Positions 44,055-54,989 are shown, counted from the first letter of the stretch. The stretch: DNA of 64,000 nt from Solenopsis invicta (GCF_016802725.1 NC_052671.1:24248728-24312727), one strand, 5' to 3'. The notes: a model not told the origin generated them from the letters alone. Program-made: numbers and translations.

Positions 44055-44461
44055 ATGTGCCCGCGTATCCCAGCCTCCCAATCACGTCAAGTAATTACTA
44101 GGAATTTGCCGGCCGCTTATTATGATTGGGTAGCAACCGCTCGTTGTGTGCACGCCATATTTGTTCGCCATCGGTTGGACCGCTACAACATCATCTGCGA
44201 GAATTGCCATCAAAACTTTCCCTTGAACATTGCCGAGCATTACAATAAAAGAAACCGAATTATATAAATATCGGCACAAGTCATAATCCGGAACGGTGCA
44301 TACTCTGCCGGGTCTCCCTCATTACTAATCGAGTAATTCGCGATTGCGCAAAGTGCCCCGTGGATTTAATGTTCTTTTTAGAGTATCTCGAACGCGAAAA
44401 TTCCGCCTTATACGAAGATCCCGAGCCGACAATCCTCGCGATATCCGAGGAGTCTGTTTAG
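44055..44461 (+). pseudogene. unrecognised zinc-binding protein, frameshifted
   Basis: First frame 44055-44267 carries DRYNIICENCHQNFPLNIAE with H after it; after a one-base shift near 44250 a second frame reads ERCILCRVSLITNRVIRDCA then KCPVDLMFFLEYLE and ends acidic at TAG 44459. Two CxxC…(H/C) clusters look like treble-clef or RING-like zinc sites. I do not know the family; it could be from a virus or an unclassified transposon. The clean codon pattern on either side of the shift argues against chance. Confidence 0.4.
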
Positions 44462-44499
44462 AAAAAAGGGGTTTTCCGCCTCCCTTTTTCCCCCTAGCA

Positions 44500-44780
44500 A
44501 CCGCTCAGGGTTAACCCACTCACTACTAGAGTCCTATATAAAGAGAGAAGCGACATTGATGTCCAAAGCTCTGATTGGTAATCTGATTGATACTTGATTG
44601 GCTAAGCGAGCAGCCGTATTGTGACCACAGCTGTTTGTAGAATAATACGAATGGTGTTTGATGACGTTAGAGCGGTCCCAAAATGGCGGTGGAGGACTCA
44701 ATTGGATACTGAAGGTTGTGGTGGGGGTTCAATGTCGCTTCTCTCTTTATATAGGATTCTACTCACTACAATTAAGTATC
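44500..44780. mobile_element. small palindromic element
   Basis: Inverted GTCCTATATAAAGAGAGAAG (44531) and its complement (44738), continuing CGACATTGA. The centre is moderately GC-rich. Ends near CACTACTAGA and TCTACTCACTAC. Confidence 0.55.
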
Positions 44781-44841
44781 GGCCCAGTGCGTACACACCG
44801 CCATCTGGTAGCACTTGGGTCGTAACAAAGACAAGTGACTG

Positions 44842-45048
44842 TACACAAGCGGTCATTAATGCCTTCCCTAAGGAGGTTAGGCGCGTTCCAGACACATGCA
44901 TCGCATCTAGGTATTTATCACGCATTGTTAAATCTGACCAATCTGGCAAGTCAGATTTAACAATCATGTGTAATGAACACCTAGATGCGATGCGTGTGCT
45001 GGAACGCGCCTAACCTCCTTAGGGAAGGCATTAATGACCGCTTGTGTA
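44842..45048. mobile_element. MITE 3, hairpin with arms of about 95 bp
   Basis: TACACAAGCGGTCATTAATG … and its complement at the right end; arms differ by only a few bases, spacer of about 15 bp. Confidence 0.9.
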
Positions 45049-45216
45049 CAGTCGTGAACTAAAAGGTTGCAACACATTTTCTTTGATGTCATCAATCGGC
45101 AAATATAATTGGTTGGATCCACAGGTAAGAACCAATTACGTTCGCCGTTTGATAAGCAAGTCTACATTCCATAAACCATCGAAGAAAATGTGTTGCAACC
45201 TTTTAGCTCATGACTG

Positions 45217-45421
45217 TACACCCGAGGACTTTGATTTTGTCCATGGGGAAATTTTCCAAACTGAGAAGTCACCACTTTCTACATACTTGCAGTTCATGGT
45301 TAATGAAACGACTAGAGCTTTTTGGTTGTTACGTTAATCATAAACTGTAAATATGTAGAAAGATAGCGACTTCTTAGTTTGGAAAATTTCGCCATGGACA
45401 GAATCAAATTCAATGGGTGTA
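45217..45421. mobile_element. MITE 2, copy 1
   Basis: Inverted ends TACACCC(A/G)AGGACTTTGAT and TACACCCATTGAATTTGATT, then CTGTCCATGG(G/C)GAAATTTTCC. About 205 bp, no coding. Confidence 0.85.
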
Positions 45422-45476
45422 CAGTTCGTGCCAGGTGTGCCTGGGGTCCAATTCTAGGGTCCACGTTTTATTCTTA

Positions 45477-46762
45477 TTAGGAGTACAAATTGAAAACCGC
45501 CGTTTTTTGTCAAAATTTGAGGATTGATTGTTGAAAAATGGTTACATACTTATTCTTGAAAGTATTGTCCATCGCTGGCCACTACTTTCTCCCACCTTTC
45601 GGGCAGCATACGAATCCCGCGTCGAAAAAACTGCTCGTCTTTTGCGGCGATCCACGAATCGACCCAGTTTTTGGCCTCTTCGTAATAATGGAAGTGCTGC
45701 TCAGCCAGGCCATGCGCCATTGATCGGAACAAGTGGTAATCTGAAGGGGCGATGTCAGGAGAATACGGCGGATGAGGTAAGACGTCCCATTTCAATGTTT
45801 CCAGATAGGTTTTAACGACCTGAGCAACATGTGGCCGAGCGTTGTCGTGCAGCAACATCACTTTTTCGTGTCTTTGCTCGTATTGTGGCCGTTTTTCCTG
45901 CAATGCTCGGCTCAAACGCATTAGTTGTGTTCGGTAGCGAGCTCCTGTGATGGTTTCACCCGGTTGCAACAGCTCATAATAAATCACGCCGAGCTGGTCC
46001 CACCAAATACACAGCATGAGCTTCGAGCCATGGATGTTTGGCTTGGCCGTCGATGTTGATGCATGGCCGCGGTAGCCCCACGATTTTTTTCGCTTTGGAT
46101 TATTATAATGGATCCACTTTTCATCGCAGGTTACAATACGATGCAGAAAACCCTTCCGTTTTTGCCGTTGGAGCAGCTGTTCGCACGCGAAAAAACGCCG
46201 TTCGACGTCTCTCGGCTTTAATTCGTATGGCACCCAGTGCCCATGCTTTTGGATCATTCCCATGGTTTTCAAACGATGTGAAATAGCTTGTTGAGTCACG
46301 CCCAATGAATCTGCAAGCTCCTGTTGCGTTTGAGATGAATCTTCATTCAGTAATGTTTCCAATTGTGCGTCTTCAAACTTTTTCACCTGTCCGGGACGCT
46401 CCTTGTCTTCTACGCCGAAATCACCACTTTTGAAGCGTTGGAACCATTCTCGACACGTTCTTTCACTAATGGAAGCCTCACCATAAGTTTTTACAATCAT
46501 TCGACGCGCCTCAGCCGCAGATTTTTTCGAATTGAAGGCAAAAAGCAAAACTTCCCGCACATGACGCTTATTGGGCACAAATTTCGATATTTTCGATCAC
46601 AAAAAAATATATAACGCCGATAAAAATTCACATCTGCAATGATAAGGAATTGTTGCCAGATGCCCAACCTTACATTTAAAATTTTTGATCTAACGTTTGG
46701 CGCCAGCATTTACCGCTGGCGCCATCTACTGGAAAACGGCGGTTTTCAATTTGTTCTCCTAA
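45477..46762 (-). mobile_element. mariner element 2, nearly intact
   Basis: 1286 bp with inverted ends TTAGGAGTACAAATTGAAAA and its near-perfect complement, flanked by TA on both sides (45475-45476, 46763-46764). One uninterrupted transposase frame on the minus strand. The related, decayed copy is at 20970-22253. Confidence 0.95.
45550..46578 (-). CDS. mariner transposase (DD34D), open frame without usual ATG
   Basis: 342 codons, full length for the family. N-terminal HTH region (CREWFQRFKSGDFGVEDKER, ISHRLKTMGMIQKHGHWVPY) binds the inverted repeats; catalytic triad in VTCDEKWIHYNN, LLHDNARPHVA and SPDIAPSDYHLF, the last two 34 residues apart; C terminus MLPERWEKVVASDGQYF. The frame as listed starts at GTG inside F-V-P-N-K-R-H. 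In relatives the protein starts a few codons earlier; here the upstream codons are SKISKF preceded by TGA, so the ancestral ATG seems to have been altered by a small change. The body is undamaged. Confidence 0.9.
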   Translation of the reverse strand: MPNKRHVREVLLFAFNSKKSAAEARRMIVKTYGEASISERTCREWFQRFKSGDFGVEDKERPGQVKKFEDAQLETLLNEDSSQTQQELADSLGVTQQAISHRLKTMGMIQKHGHWVPYELKPRDVERRFFACEQLLQRQKRKGFLHRIVTCDEKWIHYNNPKRKKSWGYRGHASTSTAKPNIHGSKLMLCIWWDQLGVIYYELLQPGETITGARYRTQLMRLSRALQEKRPQYEQRHEKVMLLHDNARPHVAQVVKTYLETLKWDVLPHPPYSPDIAPSDYHLFRSMAHGLAEQHFHYYEEAKNWVDSWIAAKDEQFFRRGIRMLPERWEKVVASDGQYFQE

Positions 46763-47654
46763 TAGTTGTTTTTATGTTTATGACTATTATAAGCAGATGC
46801 TGCGTCAACGATTATGAATGTATCGTAGTGTTAGTAAATTTTATTTTGACAGCCGGCCGATGTAACCTCAGTTTTGATTGATGAAATCTCCAAAATATTC
46901 CAAAGCTTAATTGAAAAAAACGGATCAAAGCCTTTGATATATCAGATAAGTTGTAGTTTTGAAAATAAAAAGTGTTATTATTTGGCAATAAGAAAATATA
47001 CTTTGTGAACTGTTTTTCTGAAGATTACAGGTAATAAAGAAACTTGGTGCGAGACATTACCGTATTCTTTAATAAATGTAAGGATAGTCAACAACGGAGT
47101 GTTTGTGACGATAATTATCAAAGGCTTCGATCCGCTTCCTTTTAATAAAGCTTTGGAATGTTTCTGAGATTTTACCAATCAAAACTGAGGTTGCATCGGC
47201 CGGCTGTGAAAACATAATTTACTAACACTATGATACATTCATGATCGCTGATGCAGCATCCGCTTATAATAGTCATAAACGTAAAAACAACTAAGAACAA
47301 AACGTGAACCCTAGAATCGGACCCCAGGCATACCTGGCACAAACTGTACAGTCGTGTTCATTATAGTTGCAACATTTTTTCTTCGATGCGTTTCTGAACG
47401 CGCAACTATAACGAGAGCTGAGAACATGATTGGTTCTTACTTATGGATCTAACCAATTACGTTTGCCGCTCAATGAGCAAGGCTACATTCCAAAAACCAT
47501 CGAAGAAAAAGTGTCGCAACTATAATGAACATGACTATACACCCAAAGACTTTGATTCTGTCCATGGGAAAATTTTCCAAACTGAAAAGTCATTACTTTT
47601 TACATACTCGCAGTTCATGGTTAATGAAACGACTAGAGCTTATTGGTTGTTACG

Positions 47655-47798
47655 GGGTGACACTCTTTTGGACACAGCGCGATTGGACACCAACCAATCA
47701 TCTTGAGTTATCTAACCAAACCAACGGAAAAACTCTAGGTATCGGCCGCTGTGAGTGGTGGTGTCCAATCGTGTGGTGTCCAATCGTGCGCACGGAGA
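47655..47798. mobile_element. hAT-type MITE, copy 3, inside MITE 2
   Basis: Flanked by the 8-bp duplication TTGTTACG (47647-47654, 47799-47806). Opposite orientation to copies 1 and 2; begins GGGTGACACTC. The uninterrupted MITE 2 at 48657 shows the empty site (GTCGTTACGTTAAT). Confidence 0.92.
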
Positions 47799-48932
47799 TT
47801 GTTACGTTAATCATGAACTGTAAGTATGTAGAAAGATAGCGACTTCTTAGTTTGGAAAATTTCCCTATGGACATAATCAAAGTCCTTGGGTGTACAGTCG
47901 TATTTATTATAGTTGCGACACTTTTTCTTAGATGCGTCTCTGAACACGCAACTATAACAAGAGCTGAGAACATGATTGGTTCTTACTTGTGGATCCAACC
48001 AATTACGTTCGCCGCTCGATGAGCAAGGCTACATTCCAAAAACCACCAAAGAAAAAGTGTCGCAACTATAACGAACACGACTGTACAGTCGCCTGCATTA
48101 TAGTTGCGACACTTTTTTTTCGATGCGTTTTTGAACGCGCAACTATAACGAGAGCTAAGAATGTAATTGGTTGTTACTTGTAGATCTAACCAATTACGTT
48201 TGCCGCTCGATGAGCAAGGCTACATTCCAAAAACCATCAAAGAAAAAGTGTCGCAACTATAATGCTGGCGACTGTACAGTCATGTTCATTATAGTTGCGA
48301 CACTTTTTCTTAGATGCGTCTCTGAACACGCAACTATAACAAGAGCTGAGAACATGATTGGTTCTTACTTGTGGATCCAACCTATTACGTTCGCCGCTCG
48401 ATGAGCAAGGCTACATTCCAAAAACCATCGAAGAAAAAGTGTCGCAACTATAATGAACACGACTGTACAGTCGTCTGCATTATAGTTGCAACACCTTTTT
48501 TTCGATGCGTTTCTGAACGCGCAACTATAACGAGAACTGAGAACGTGATTGGTTCTTACTTGTAGATCTAACCAATTACGTTCGCCGCTTGACGAGCAAG
48601 GCTACATTCCAAAAATCATCGAAAAAAAAGTGTCGCAACTATAATGCAGGCGACTGTACACCCAAGGACTTTGATTCTGTCCATGGGGAAATTTTTCAAA
48701 CTGAAAAGTCACCACTTTCTACATACTCGCAGTTTATGATTAATAAAACGACTAGAGCTTATTGGTCGTTACGTTAATTATGAACTGTAAATATGTAGAA
48801 AGATAGCGACTTCTCAGTTTGAAAAATTTTCCCATGGATAGAATCAAAGTCCTTGGGTATACACCCAAGGTTTGATTCTGTCCATGGGGAAATTTTCCAA
48901 ACTGAGAAGTCGCTATCTTTCTACATACTATA

Positions 48933-49108
48933 CAGTTTGTTGTGTAGTGTATACTAGTATATGTTTAACAATAAACAAGACTGATATAGACTGATATTAA
49001 GTTTATAAATATATTAAACAAATATACATAAGTGATGTCAACGTAGAGCGCGTCCAAAAGCTAAAACAGTTCAGTGCCTCGTGCTCACACTCACGCACGC
49101 ACTAACTA
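48933..49108. other. short flank, nothing recognised
   Basis: AT-rich lead into the Gypsy element; GC-richer at 49045-49105. Confidence 0.4.
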
Positions 49109-49313
49109 TGTGGCGTTCTTACACTCTTTCACTTACACTGTTTATTCTTACACTTACACTTTCTACACTTGTTACTTAGCAACACACTAAACATCTTTTG
49201 TTAAAAACATTTACTTCTTTATTAATATATTGTCTGTCAAGGAATGAACACGTTTATAATAAATATCTTTCAATCTTGAATAAAACTAGTGATTTATACA
49301 TTAAGTCGCTACA
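49109..49313 (+). repeat. 5' LTR
   Basis: 205 bp; contains AATAAATATC near 49257 and AATAAAAC near 49279 as possible poly(A) signals. Confidence 0.93.
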
Positions 49314-49467
49314 TTTTTGGTGACCCCGACGTGATAATGGTGTGAGCTGAAATATCTCTTGACGCAGGAAGTTTGATTTCCGAAGTGCCATTTGGTGTCT
49401 ACAAGAATCTTCGAATTTTGATTTCTGGATCGTCTTGGTTCTTCTCTGGAAGCATCAGTTTAATAAA

Positions 49468-50346
49468 ATGCCTCTGGACAGAACTCCTGTTAAATCTGAG
49501 TCAACTCCGTCAACTTCTACTACTTCAGCGTCAACCGTGAGCCTACAACAACAGGTCGGAACAGAGATTTTAAATTTATCTTCTGGTTTTGAACATCAGT
49601 CATCGGGTGAGTCCACTCAGATCCATTCAAATGAATTTCGCCTTTTGAAACTTCCAACCTTTTGGCATAAACAACCTAAGCTGTGGTTTGCTCAGATTGA
49701 GAGTGAATTTACTGTATACCATATCCGTTCTGAGGATATTAAATATAGTTCAGTTATTCGTCATCTTGATGAACAAGCGTTAGTCGCGATTTCGGAGATT
49801 GTTGAAAATCCGCCTGAAATTGGTAAATATAATCAGTTAAAGAAAGCACTCATTCATCGTTTCACGGATTCTGAAGAAAAACGTTTGAGACAATTATTAG
49901 CCGGTATTGAGTTAAATGACAAGAAGCCTTCAGAACTTTTACGTGAAATCCGTCAATTATCCGGTGGTTCTTTAGCAGATAACATTTTACATTCGATTTG
50001 GCTACAACGTTTACCATATAAAGTTCAAGCGACTCTTGCAGTGGTTGAAAACGTACCTTTAGTCAAGCTCTCGGAACTCGCGGATAAAATAGTTGAACGT
50101 GATATTGGTTTTTAAGTCGCGGAAGTTAATACGCAATCAACCTCTAAAAAATCTGATTTTGCTGATTTGGAACAAAGAATCGCTGCGCTTGAAGTATCTC
50201 ATCGTCGTGGCAGATCTTTTAGCTGATCTAGAAGCAAATCAAAATTCAAATCAAATTCACGAAATAAAAGATCTAATTCTAAAGATCAGTCAATTTGTTT
50301 TTATCACAAAAAATTTGGTAATAAGGCAAAGAGATGTACCATTCCT
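49468..50346 (+). pseudogene. gag of the Gypsy element
   Basis: Capsid-like frame from ATG 49468: LLKLPTFWHKQPKLWFAQIE, YSSVIRHLDEQALVAISEIV, LRQLLAGIELNDKKPSELLR. A TAA at 50113 and a TGA near 50224 interrupt the same frame, which goes on through a serine/lysine-rich linker to the zinc finger CFYHKKFGNKAKRCTIPC and ends in TAG at 50379. The two early stops would cut off nucleic-acid binding. Confidence 0.8.
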
Positions 50347-52245
50347 TGCTTGATGCCAAAAACTCTTACCGACTCTCAGGAAAACTAGAAGCGCCGTTGA
50401 AGATTGAGGCTGCTTACAACGGTTTACCTTGCCATCGCCTCGTAATTTTTGACAAATCAACTGATTTACATTTTCTTGTTGATACTGGCGCTGATATTTC
50501 CTTAATACCTAAGAGAGTTTTGTTTAAACCATTATCAGCTAATTTTAAACTTTTTGCTGCCAATGGTACTCAAATTCATACTTATGGTTCTAAAACTCTT
50601 TCTTTGGATCTTGGCCTCAGGAGAAATTTCCGTTGGAAATTTTGTATCGCGGATATTCAACGTCCCATTTTGGGTGCAGATTTCCTTGGATATTTTAATC
50701 TCCTAGTTGACATTAAAAACAAACGCTTGGTCGACTCTGTTACTGGCCTTAAACATTTTGGAAAGATCCAAGAAGTTTCACAATTATCCATATGTACCAT
50801 GTCTCCTGACTCTCCTTATCACAGGATTTTAGCGGAATTTCCTGGACTTACTCGATTTGCTCCTCTTTCTTCGGTAAAGTCTTATGGAATTGAACATCGT
50901 ATCATCACGGAAGGATCTCCTAAATTTTCAGTTCCCAGAAGACTTTCTCCGGAAAAACTCAAGTTTGCCAAGGAGGAATTCAAGTTTATGATGGAACAAG
51001 GAATTTGTAGACTTTCGAGTAGTACTTGGGCAGCCCCTTTACATATGGTTCCCAAATCGGAAAATATTTGGAGACTTTGTGGTGATTATCGTGCATTAAA
51101 TTCGGCTACCATTCCTGATCGTTACCCACTGCCTCATATTCAAGATTTTACTTCTGGGCTTTATGGTAAGAATATCTTCTCCAAGATTGACTTAGTAAAA
51201 GCGTACTATCAAGTACCCGTCGCCAAAGAGGATATTCACAAGACCGCCGTTACCACACCTTTTGGACTTTTTGAATTTTTAGTCATGCCTTTTGGTCTTC
51301 GTAACGCAGTTCAAACTTTTCAAAGATTAATGAACTCACTGCTCAGTGATTTAGATTTTGTTTTTTTGCTATCTTGACGACATTCTTATAGCTTCCAAAA
51401 ATGAACAAGAACATATTGCCCATTTGCGCATTATTTTTAATCGTTTATTACAAGCCGGAATGTCAATTAATGTATCCAAATGTCTTTTTGGACAAAAAGA
51501 ACTTTCTTTTCTTGGATACCTAGTTTCAGATCAAGGTATTAAACCTACAACAGAAAAAGTAAAATCTATTATTGATTTTCCTAAACCTAAGACAATTCAT
51601 GATATGCGCAGATTTATTGGCATTATCAATTATTATCGTCGCTGTCTTAAAAATGCAGCCGAACATCAAGCTTTACTTACTGAATTTTACTTACTAAAGG
51701 ATAGTCGCAAGAGAGATAGAAGAGTTATCTCTTGGAATAATGAAACTGAAACAGCCTTTCAAAATTGTAAAGAAGAACTTCTCCGAGTTACTACTCTTTC
51801 TCATCCTGCTCCACATGTTCCTTTGATTTTAACTTGTGATGCTTCTAATTTTGCTGTTGGAGCGTCTCTAGAACAAACCATTGATAATGTTAGTAAACCT
51901 ATTGCATTCTTTTCTAAAAAACTTAATCAAACTCAGAAGAATTATAGCACTTATGATCGAGAACTACTTAGTATTTATTTAGCTATTAAGCACTTTAAAT
52001 ATTTACTTGAAGGACGTCAACTGATTATTAGAACAGATCACAAGCCTTTGATTTATGCTTTTCGGAAATTTGATAAAGCATCTCCTAGACAGATCAGACA
52101 ATTGGATTTTATAGCCCAATTTTCTTCTAATATTGTTTATATTTCAGGCAAGTTAAATTCTGTAGCCGATGCTCTTTCAAGAATTGAATCAGTTTCAATG
52201 CCAATTATAGTTTCTCTTGATGAGTTAGCTGATTATAGAAGATAA
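50334..52245 (+). pseudogene. pol of the Gypsy element: protease, RT, RNase H
   Basis: Lies in the -1 frame relative to gag, and the heptamer GGAAAAC just before the gag stop is a possible shift site (inference). Protease LVDTGADISLIP and ILGADFLGYF; RT MEQGICRLSSSTWAAPLHMV, CGDYRALNSATIPDRYPLPH, FSKIDLVKAYYQVPV, FEFLVMPFGLRNA and the YLDDILIAS active site; RNase H LTCDASNFAVGASLEQ, LAIKHFKYLLEGR, IIRTDHKPLIYAF. An extra T in a run at 51360-51366, immediately before YLDD, shifts the frame; the second half is open from 51358 to 52245. Confidence 0.88.
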
Positions 52246-53519
52246 AAGAAGATGAAGAACTTCAAGACTTACTTTCTTCGAACTCTTCTCTTCAGTTAAG
52301 GAAACTTATTCTTTCTGGTTCAACTTCTCCTATTTATTGTGATTGTTCCTCTGAACTAATTCGTCCTTATGTGCCTAAATCTCTTCGCAAGAGGATTTTC
52401 GATGTTGTTCATGGTCTTGCTCATCCCAGTGGTAGATCAATAGCTAAACAACTTTTGCATAAATTTATTTGGCCATCTTTAAAAAAGGATGTTAAAGAAT
52501 GGACTCGTACGTGTCTACCTTGCCAACGTTCCAAGATTTCAAGACACACGAAGAATGTTCCTGTTAGAATCGCGATTCCGGATCAACGTTTTCAACATGT
52601 CCACTTAGACTTGATTGGTCCTCTTCCATCTTGTCAAGATTTTCGTTATTGCCTCACGATTATTGATCGTTTTTCACGTTGGCCTGAAGCTATCCCTCTT
52701 AAGGAAATCTCTGCTGACACTGTTTCTACAGCTTTTTATACTCATTGGGTAGCTAGATACGGTTCTCCCTTAACCATCACCACGGATCAAGGATCGCAGT
52801 TTGAAGCATCTCTTTTCAAGACTTTAACCAATTTGATTGGTTGTGACAGGAAAAGAACTTCGGCTTATCATCCTGCTTCAAATTGCATTTTGGAAAGGTG
52901 GCATAGGACTGTCAAGACTGCCATTATGTGTCATCAGACGAAGAATTGGCTAGAGTCTCTTCCTTCAGTTCTTCTGGGTCTTCGTTCATGTTTTAAAGAA
53001 GATTTAAAAGCTTCACCTGCGGAACTACTCTATGGAACCACTCTTCGGATTCCTGGAGAATTTTTTATTGAAGAGGATTTTCCTGCGGATCCTGAAATCT
53101 TTTTAGAAAAACACAGAATTCATATGAGGAATGTTAGATCTTCACCAACCAGTCATCACATCAAGAAATCTCCTTTTGTACATAAAAATCTTTGTGATTG
53201 TACTCACGTTTGGATTCGTGATGATGCTGTCAAGAAATCTCTTCAACCTCCTTATTCTGGGCCTTTTCTTGTTGTCAAACGTATTTCTGATTATTTGTTC
53301 TCTATAAACGTTTCAGGTAATATTGTTAATGTTTCTACGGAACGGCTTAAACTAGCTTTTCTTCCTAGAGAAGATTTCTCTGCAGTTTCTACTTCCTTAC
53401 CTTGCTCTTCTTCTACGGGACCTGTAACCAGTTTGAATGTTCCCGCTTCTATTTCTGTTCCTGTTTCAAGACCTTTAAGAACTTACCCGGCTAAGAAGAA
53501 AGTTCATTTCGCAACGTAG
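52246..53519 (+). pseudogene. integrase of the Gypsy element
   Basis: Continuous with pol apart from one missing base at the TAA 52243-52245. H2C2 zinc region (HGLAHPSGRSIAKQLLHKF, CLPCQRSKISRH), catalytic Asp in HLDLIGPLP, Asp in TTDQGSQFEASLF, Glu in CILERWHRTVK, then the C-terminal FVHKNLCDCTHVWIRDDAVK and YSGPFLVVKR domain, ending 23 bases before the 3' LTR. The integrase frame itself (52371-53519) is open. Confidence 0.88.
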
Positions 53520-53540
53520 TCGTCGCTTAGGGGGGAGTAC

Positions 53541-53745
53541 TGTGGCGTTCTTACACTCTTTCACTTACACTGTTTATTCTTACACTTACACTTTCTACAC
53601 TTGTTACTTAGCAACACACTAAACATCTTTTGTTAAAAACATTTACTTCTTTATTAATATATTGTCTGTCAAGGAATGAACACGTTTATAATAAATATCT
53701 TTCAATCTTGAATAAAACTAGTGATTTATACATTAAGTCGCTACA
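53541..53745 (+). repeat. 3' LTR
   Basis: Same 205 bp as the 5' LTR; no difference found by eye. Confidence 0.93.
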
Positions 53746-54330
53746 ACTATATTTCATCCGGCGCCACCTATCTATCTTACTTCTACAACACCTCCCTTTT
53801 TAAGCCGTTACAATAAGTACTCCTTTGCCTTTTTTTTTTTACTTCACTTCTTTCCGAGTTTACATTTGTTATCTCAGTATCGCTTACATCACTAGCAACG
53901 CTTACTTCATCCGAGTCTGTATCGCAGTTAATTAAATTCGGTTCTATATTATTCATTGCGCCACTGTTACAATCTTGATTATCCTTCTTTTCACTGTCCG
54001 ACATATAGCTTGTTTTTGTCTCCGACTTACAATTAGACAGTCTAATATGATTACTGTTTCTTCTTAACACTTGGCCACTGTCATTTTTTATTAGATATGA
54101 TCTAGGTTCTTTACAAATTCCTATAATTGTAGCTGGTTCCCATGTACCTCCCTTTTTAAATGTTACATTATCATTTATTTTAAATGGTGTTTGCAACTTT
54201 GCCTTATTATCATAATATGACTTAAATTTATTTTATTTATTGAGTAACTTAGAATGAGCTTGTTTACTATTAACTTTACTACTATCTAGTAATCTTTGTG
54301 AAATCGGTAATTTAGTTCCCACATAGCACG

Positions 54331-54545
54331 TAATATTGCAGTGATATCATAGCAATATCACTTTTACATTGCAATATTACAAATGAAATATTGCAGAAAT
54401 ATCACGAAATATTACTGTGATATCACAGTAATATCAAAATGTCCGCGAAAACGCATCACAGTAATATTACTGTGATATTTCATAGTAATATTACTGTGAT
54501 ATTTCACAATATTTCTGTGATGTTTATGTGATATTTAAATAATAT
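54331..54545. repeat. left subterminal palindrome array of element 3
   Basis: About ten units of ATATCACAGTAATATTAC-like sequence, alternately oriented so that most unit borders are palindromes (GATATC, AATATT). Confidence 0.85.
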
Positions 54546-54861
54546 TGCAAAAAATTAAATAAATAAATTATTTCAATTTATTTTATTTTTATTGTTATTC
54601 TTAATATTATTTTCATATCGTTACATGTAATATATATTAAACATAAAAAAATAATTATATTTATTAAAACAGAATACAATAATGTAAACGTAATAAATGT
54701 TTAATTTACAAAAAAATCTCTTGTATCCTTTTTCATTTTTGTTAAAAAAGATTCAATTTGAATTATAATTTTAATTTATGTTCAAGATTAAATAACAATA
54801 CAAAATATTATTTACATGTAAAAATATAAAATTTTATATGGAACAGCGTTCCACACGTACC

Positions 54862-54989
54862 CCTTAAAAAAAAATTGATAAACTTGTTTCAATAAACTGA
54901 TTACTGATCAGTAACTGACAAAATATAATCAGTTACTGATCAGTAATCAGTTTATTGAAACAAGTTTATCAACTTTTTTTTCAAGGGAG
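54862..54989. mobile_element. perfect hairpin MITE nested in element 3
   Basis: CCCCTTAAAAAAAAATTGAT … ATCAACTTTTTTTTCAAGGG; the inner 44 bases (TTGATAAACTTG … CAGTAACTGA) repeat without mismatch as the complement across a 10-base loop. The empty site is visible in element 1 near 3145-3165. Confidence 0.8.

Larger units (their letters stand above)
45420..47348. mobile_element. MITE 4, about 640 bp, with mariner inserted
   Basis: Long inverted arms (about 230 bp): TACAGTT(C/T)GTGCCAGGT(G/A)TG, then GGCCGGCTG/CAGCCGGCCGATG and CATAAACGTAAAAACAAC blocks. The left arm is interrupted by the mariner at 45477-46762. Confidence 0.85.
44842..48932. repeat. MITE train: twelve units joined at shared TA dinucleotides
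   Basis: Order: MITE 3 (44842-45048), MITE 1 variant (45047-45218), MITE 2 (45217-45421), MITE 4 with mariner (45420-47348), MITE 1 (47347-47539), MITE 2 with hAT MITE (47538-47894), MITE 1 four times (47893-48085, 48084-48276, 48275-48467, 48466-48658), MITE 2 (48657-48861), partial MITE 2 (48860-48932). Each border is a TA that belongs to both neighbours, as expected when each new element inserted into the terminal TA of an older one. Confidence 0.85.
49109..53745 (+). mobile_element. Gypsy-type LTR retrotransposon, recent insertion, coding region broken
   Basis: LTRs 49109-49313 and 53541-53745, 205 bp each and indistinguishable by eye, starting TGTGGCG and ending CTACA. A 4-bp target duplication ACTA flanks it (49105-49108, 53746-53749). 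Candidate primer site TGGTGACCCCGACGTGAT at 49318-49335, 4 bases after the LTR; purine tract AGGGGGGAGTAC before the 3' LTR. Order gag, protease, RT, RNase H, integrase. Domain motifs resemble the Mag-like group of insect Gypsy elements (short LTR, FYHKKFG zinc finger). Confidence 0.93.

Noticed and set aside
42720..48777. Repeated frames starting MDPTNYVRRSMSKATFQKPSKK
   Set aside because: Translations of MITE 1 copies; the recurrence reflects repeat copies, not a gene family.
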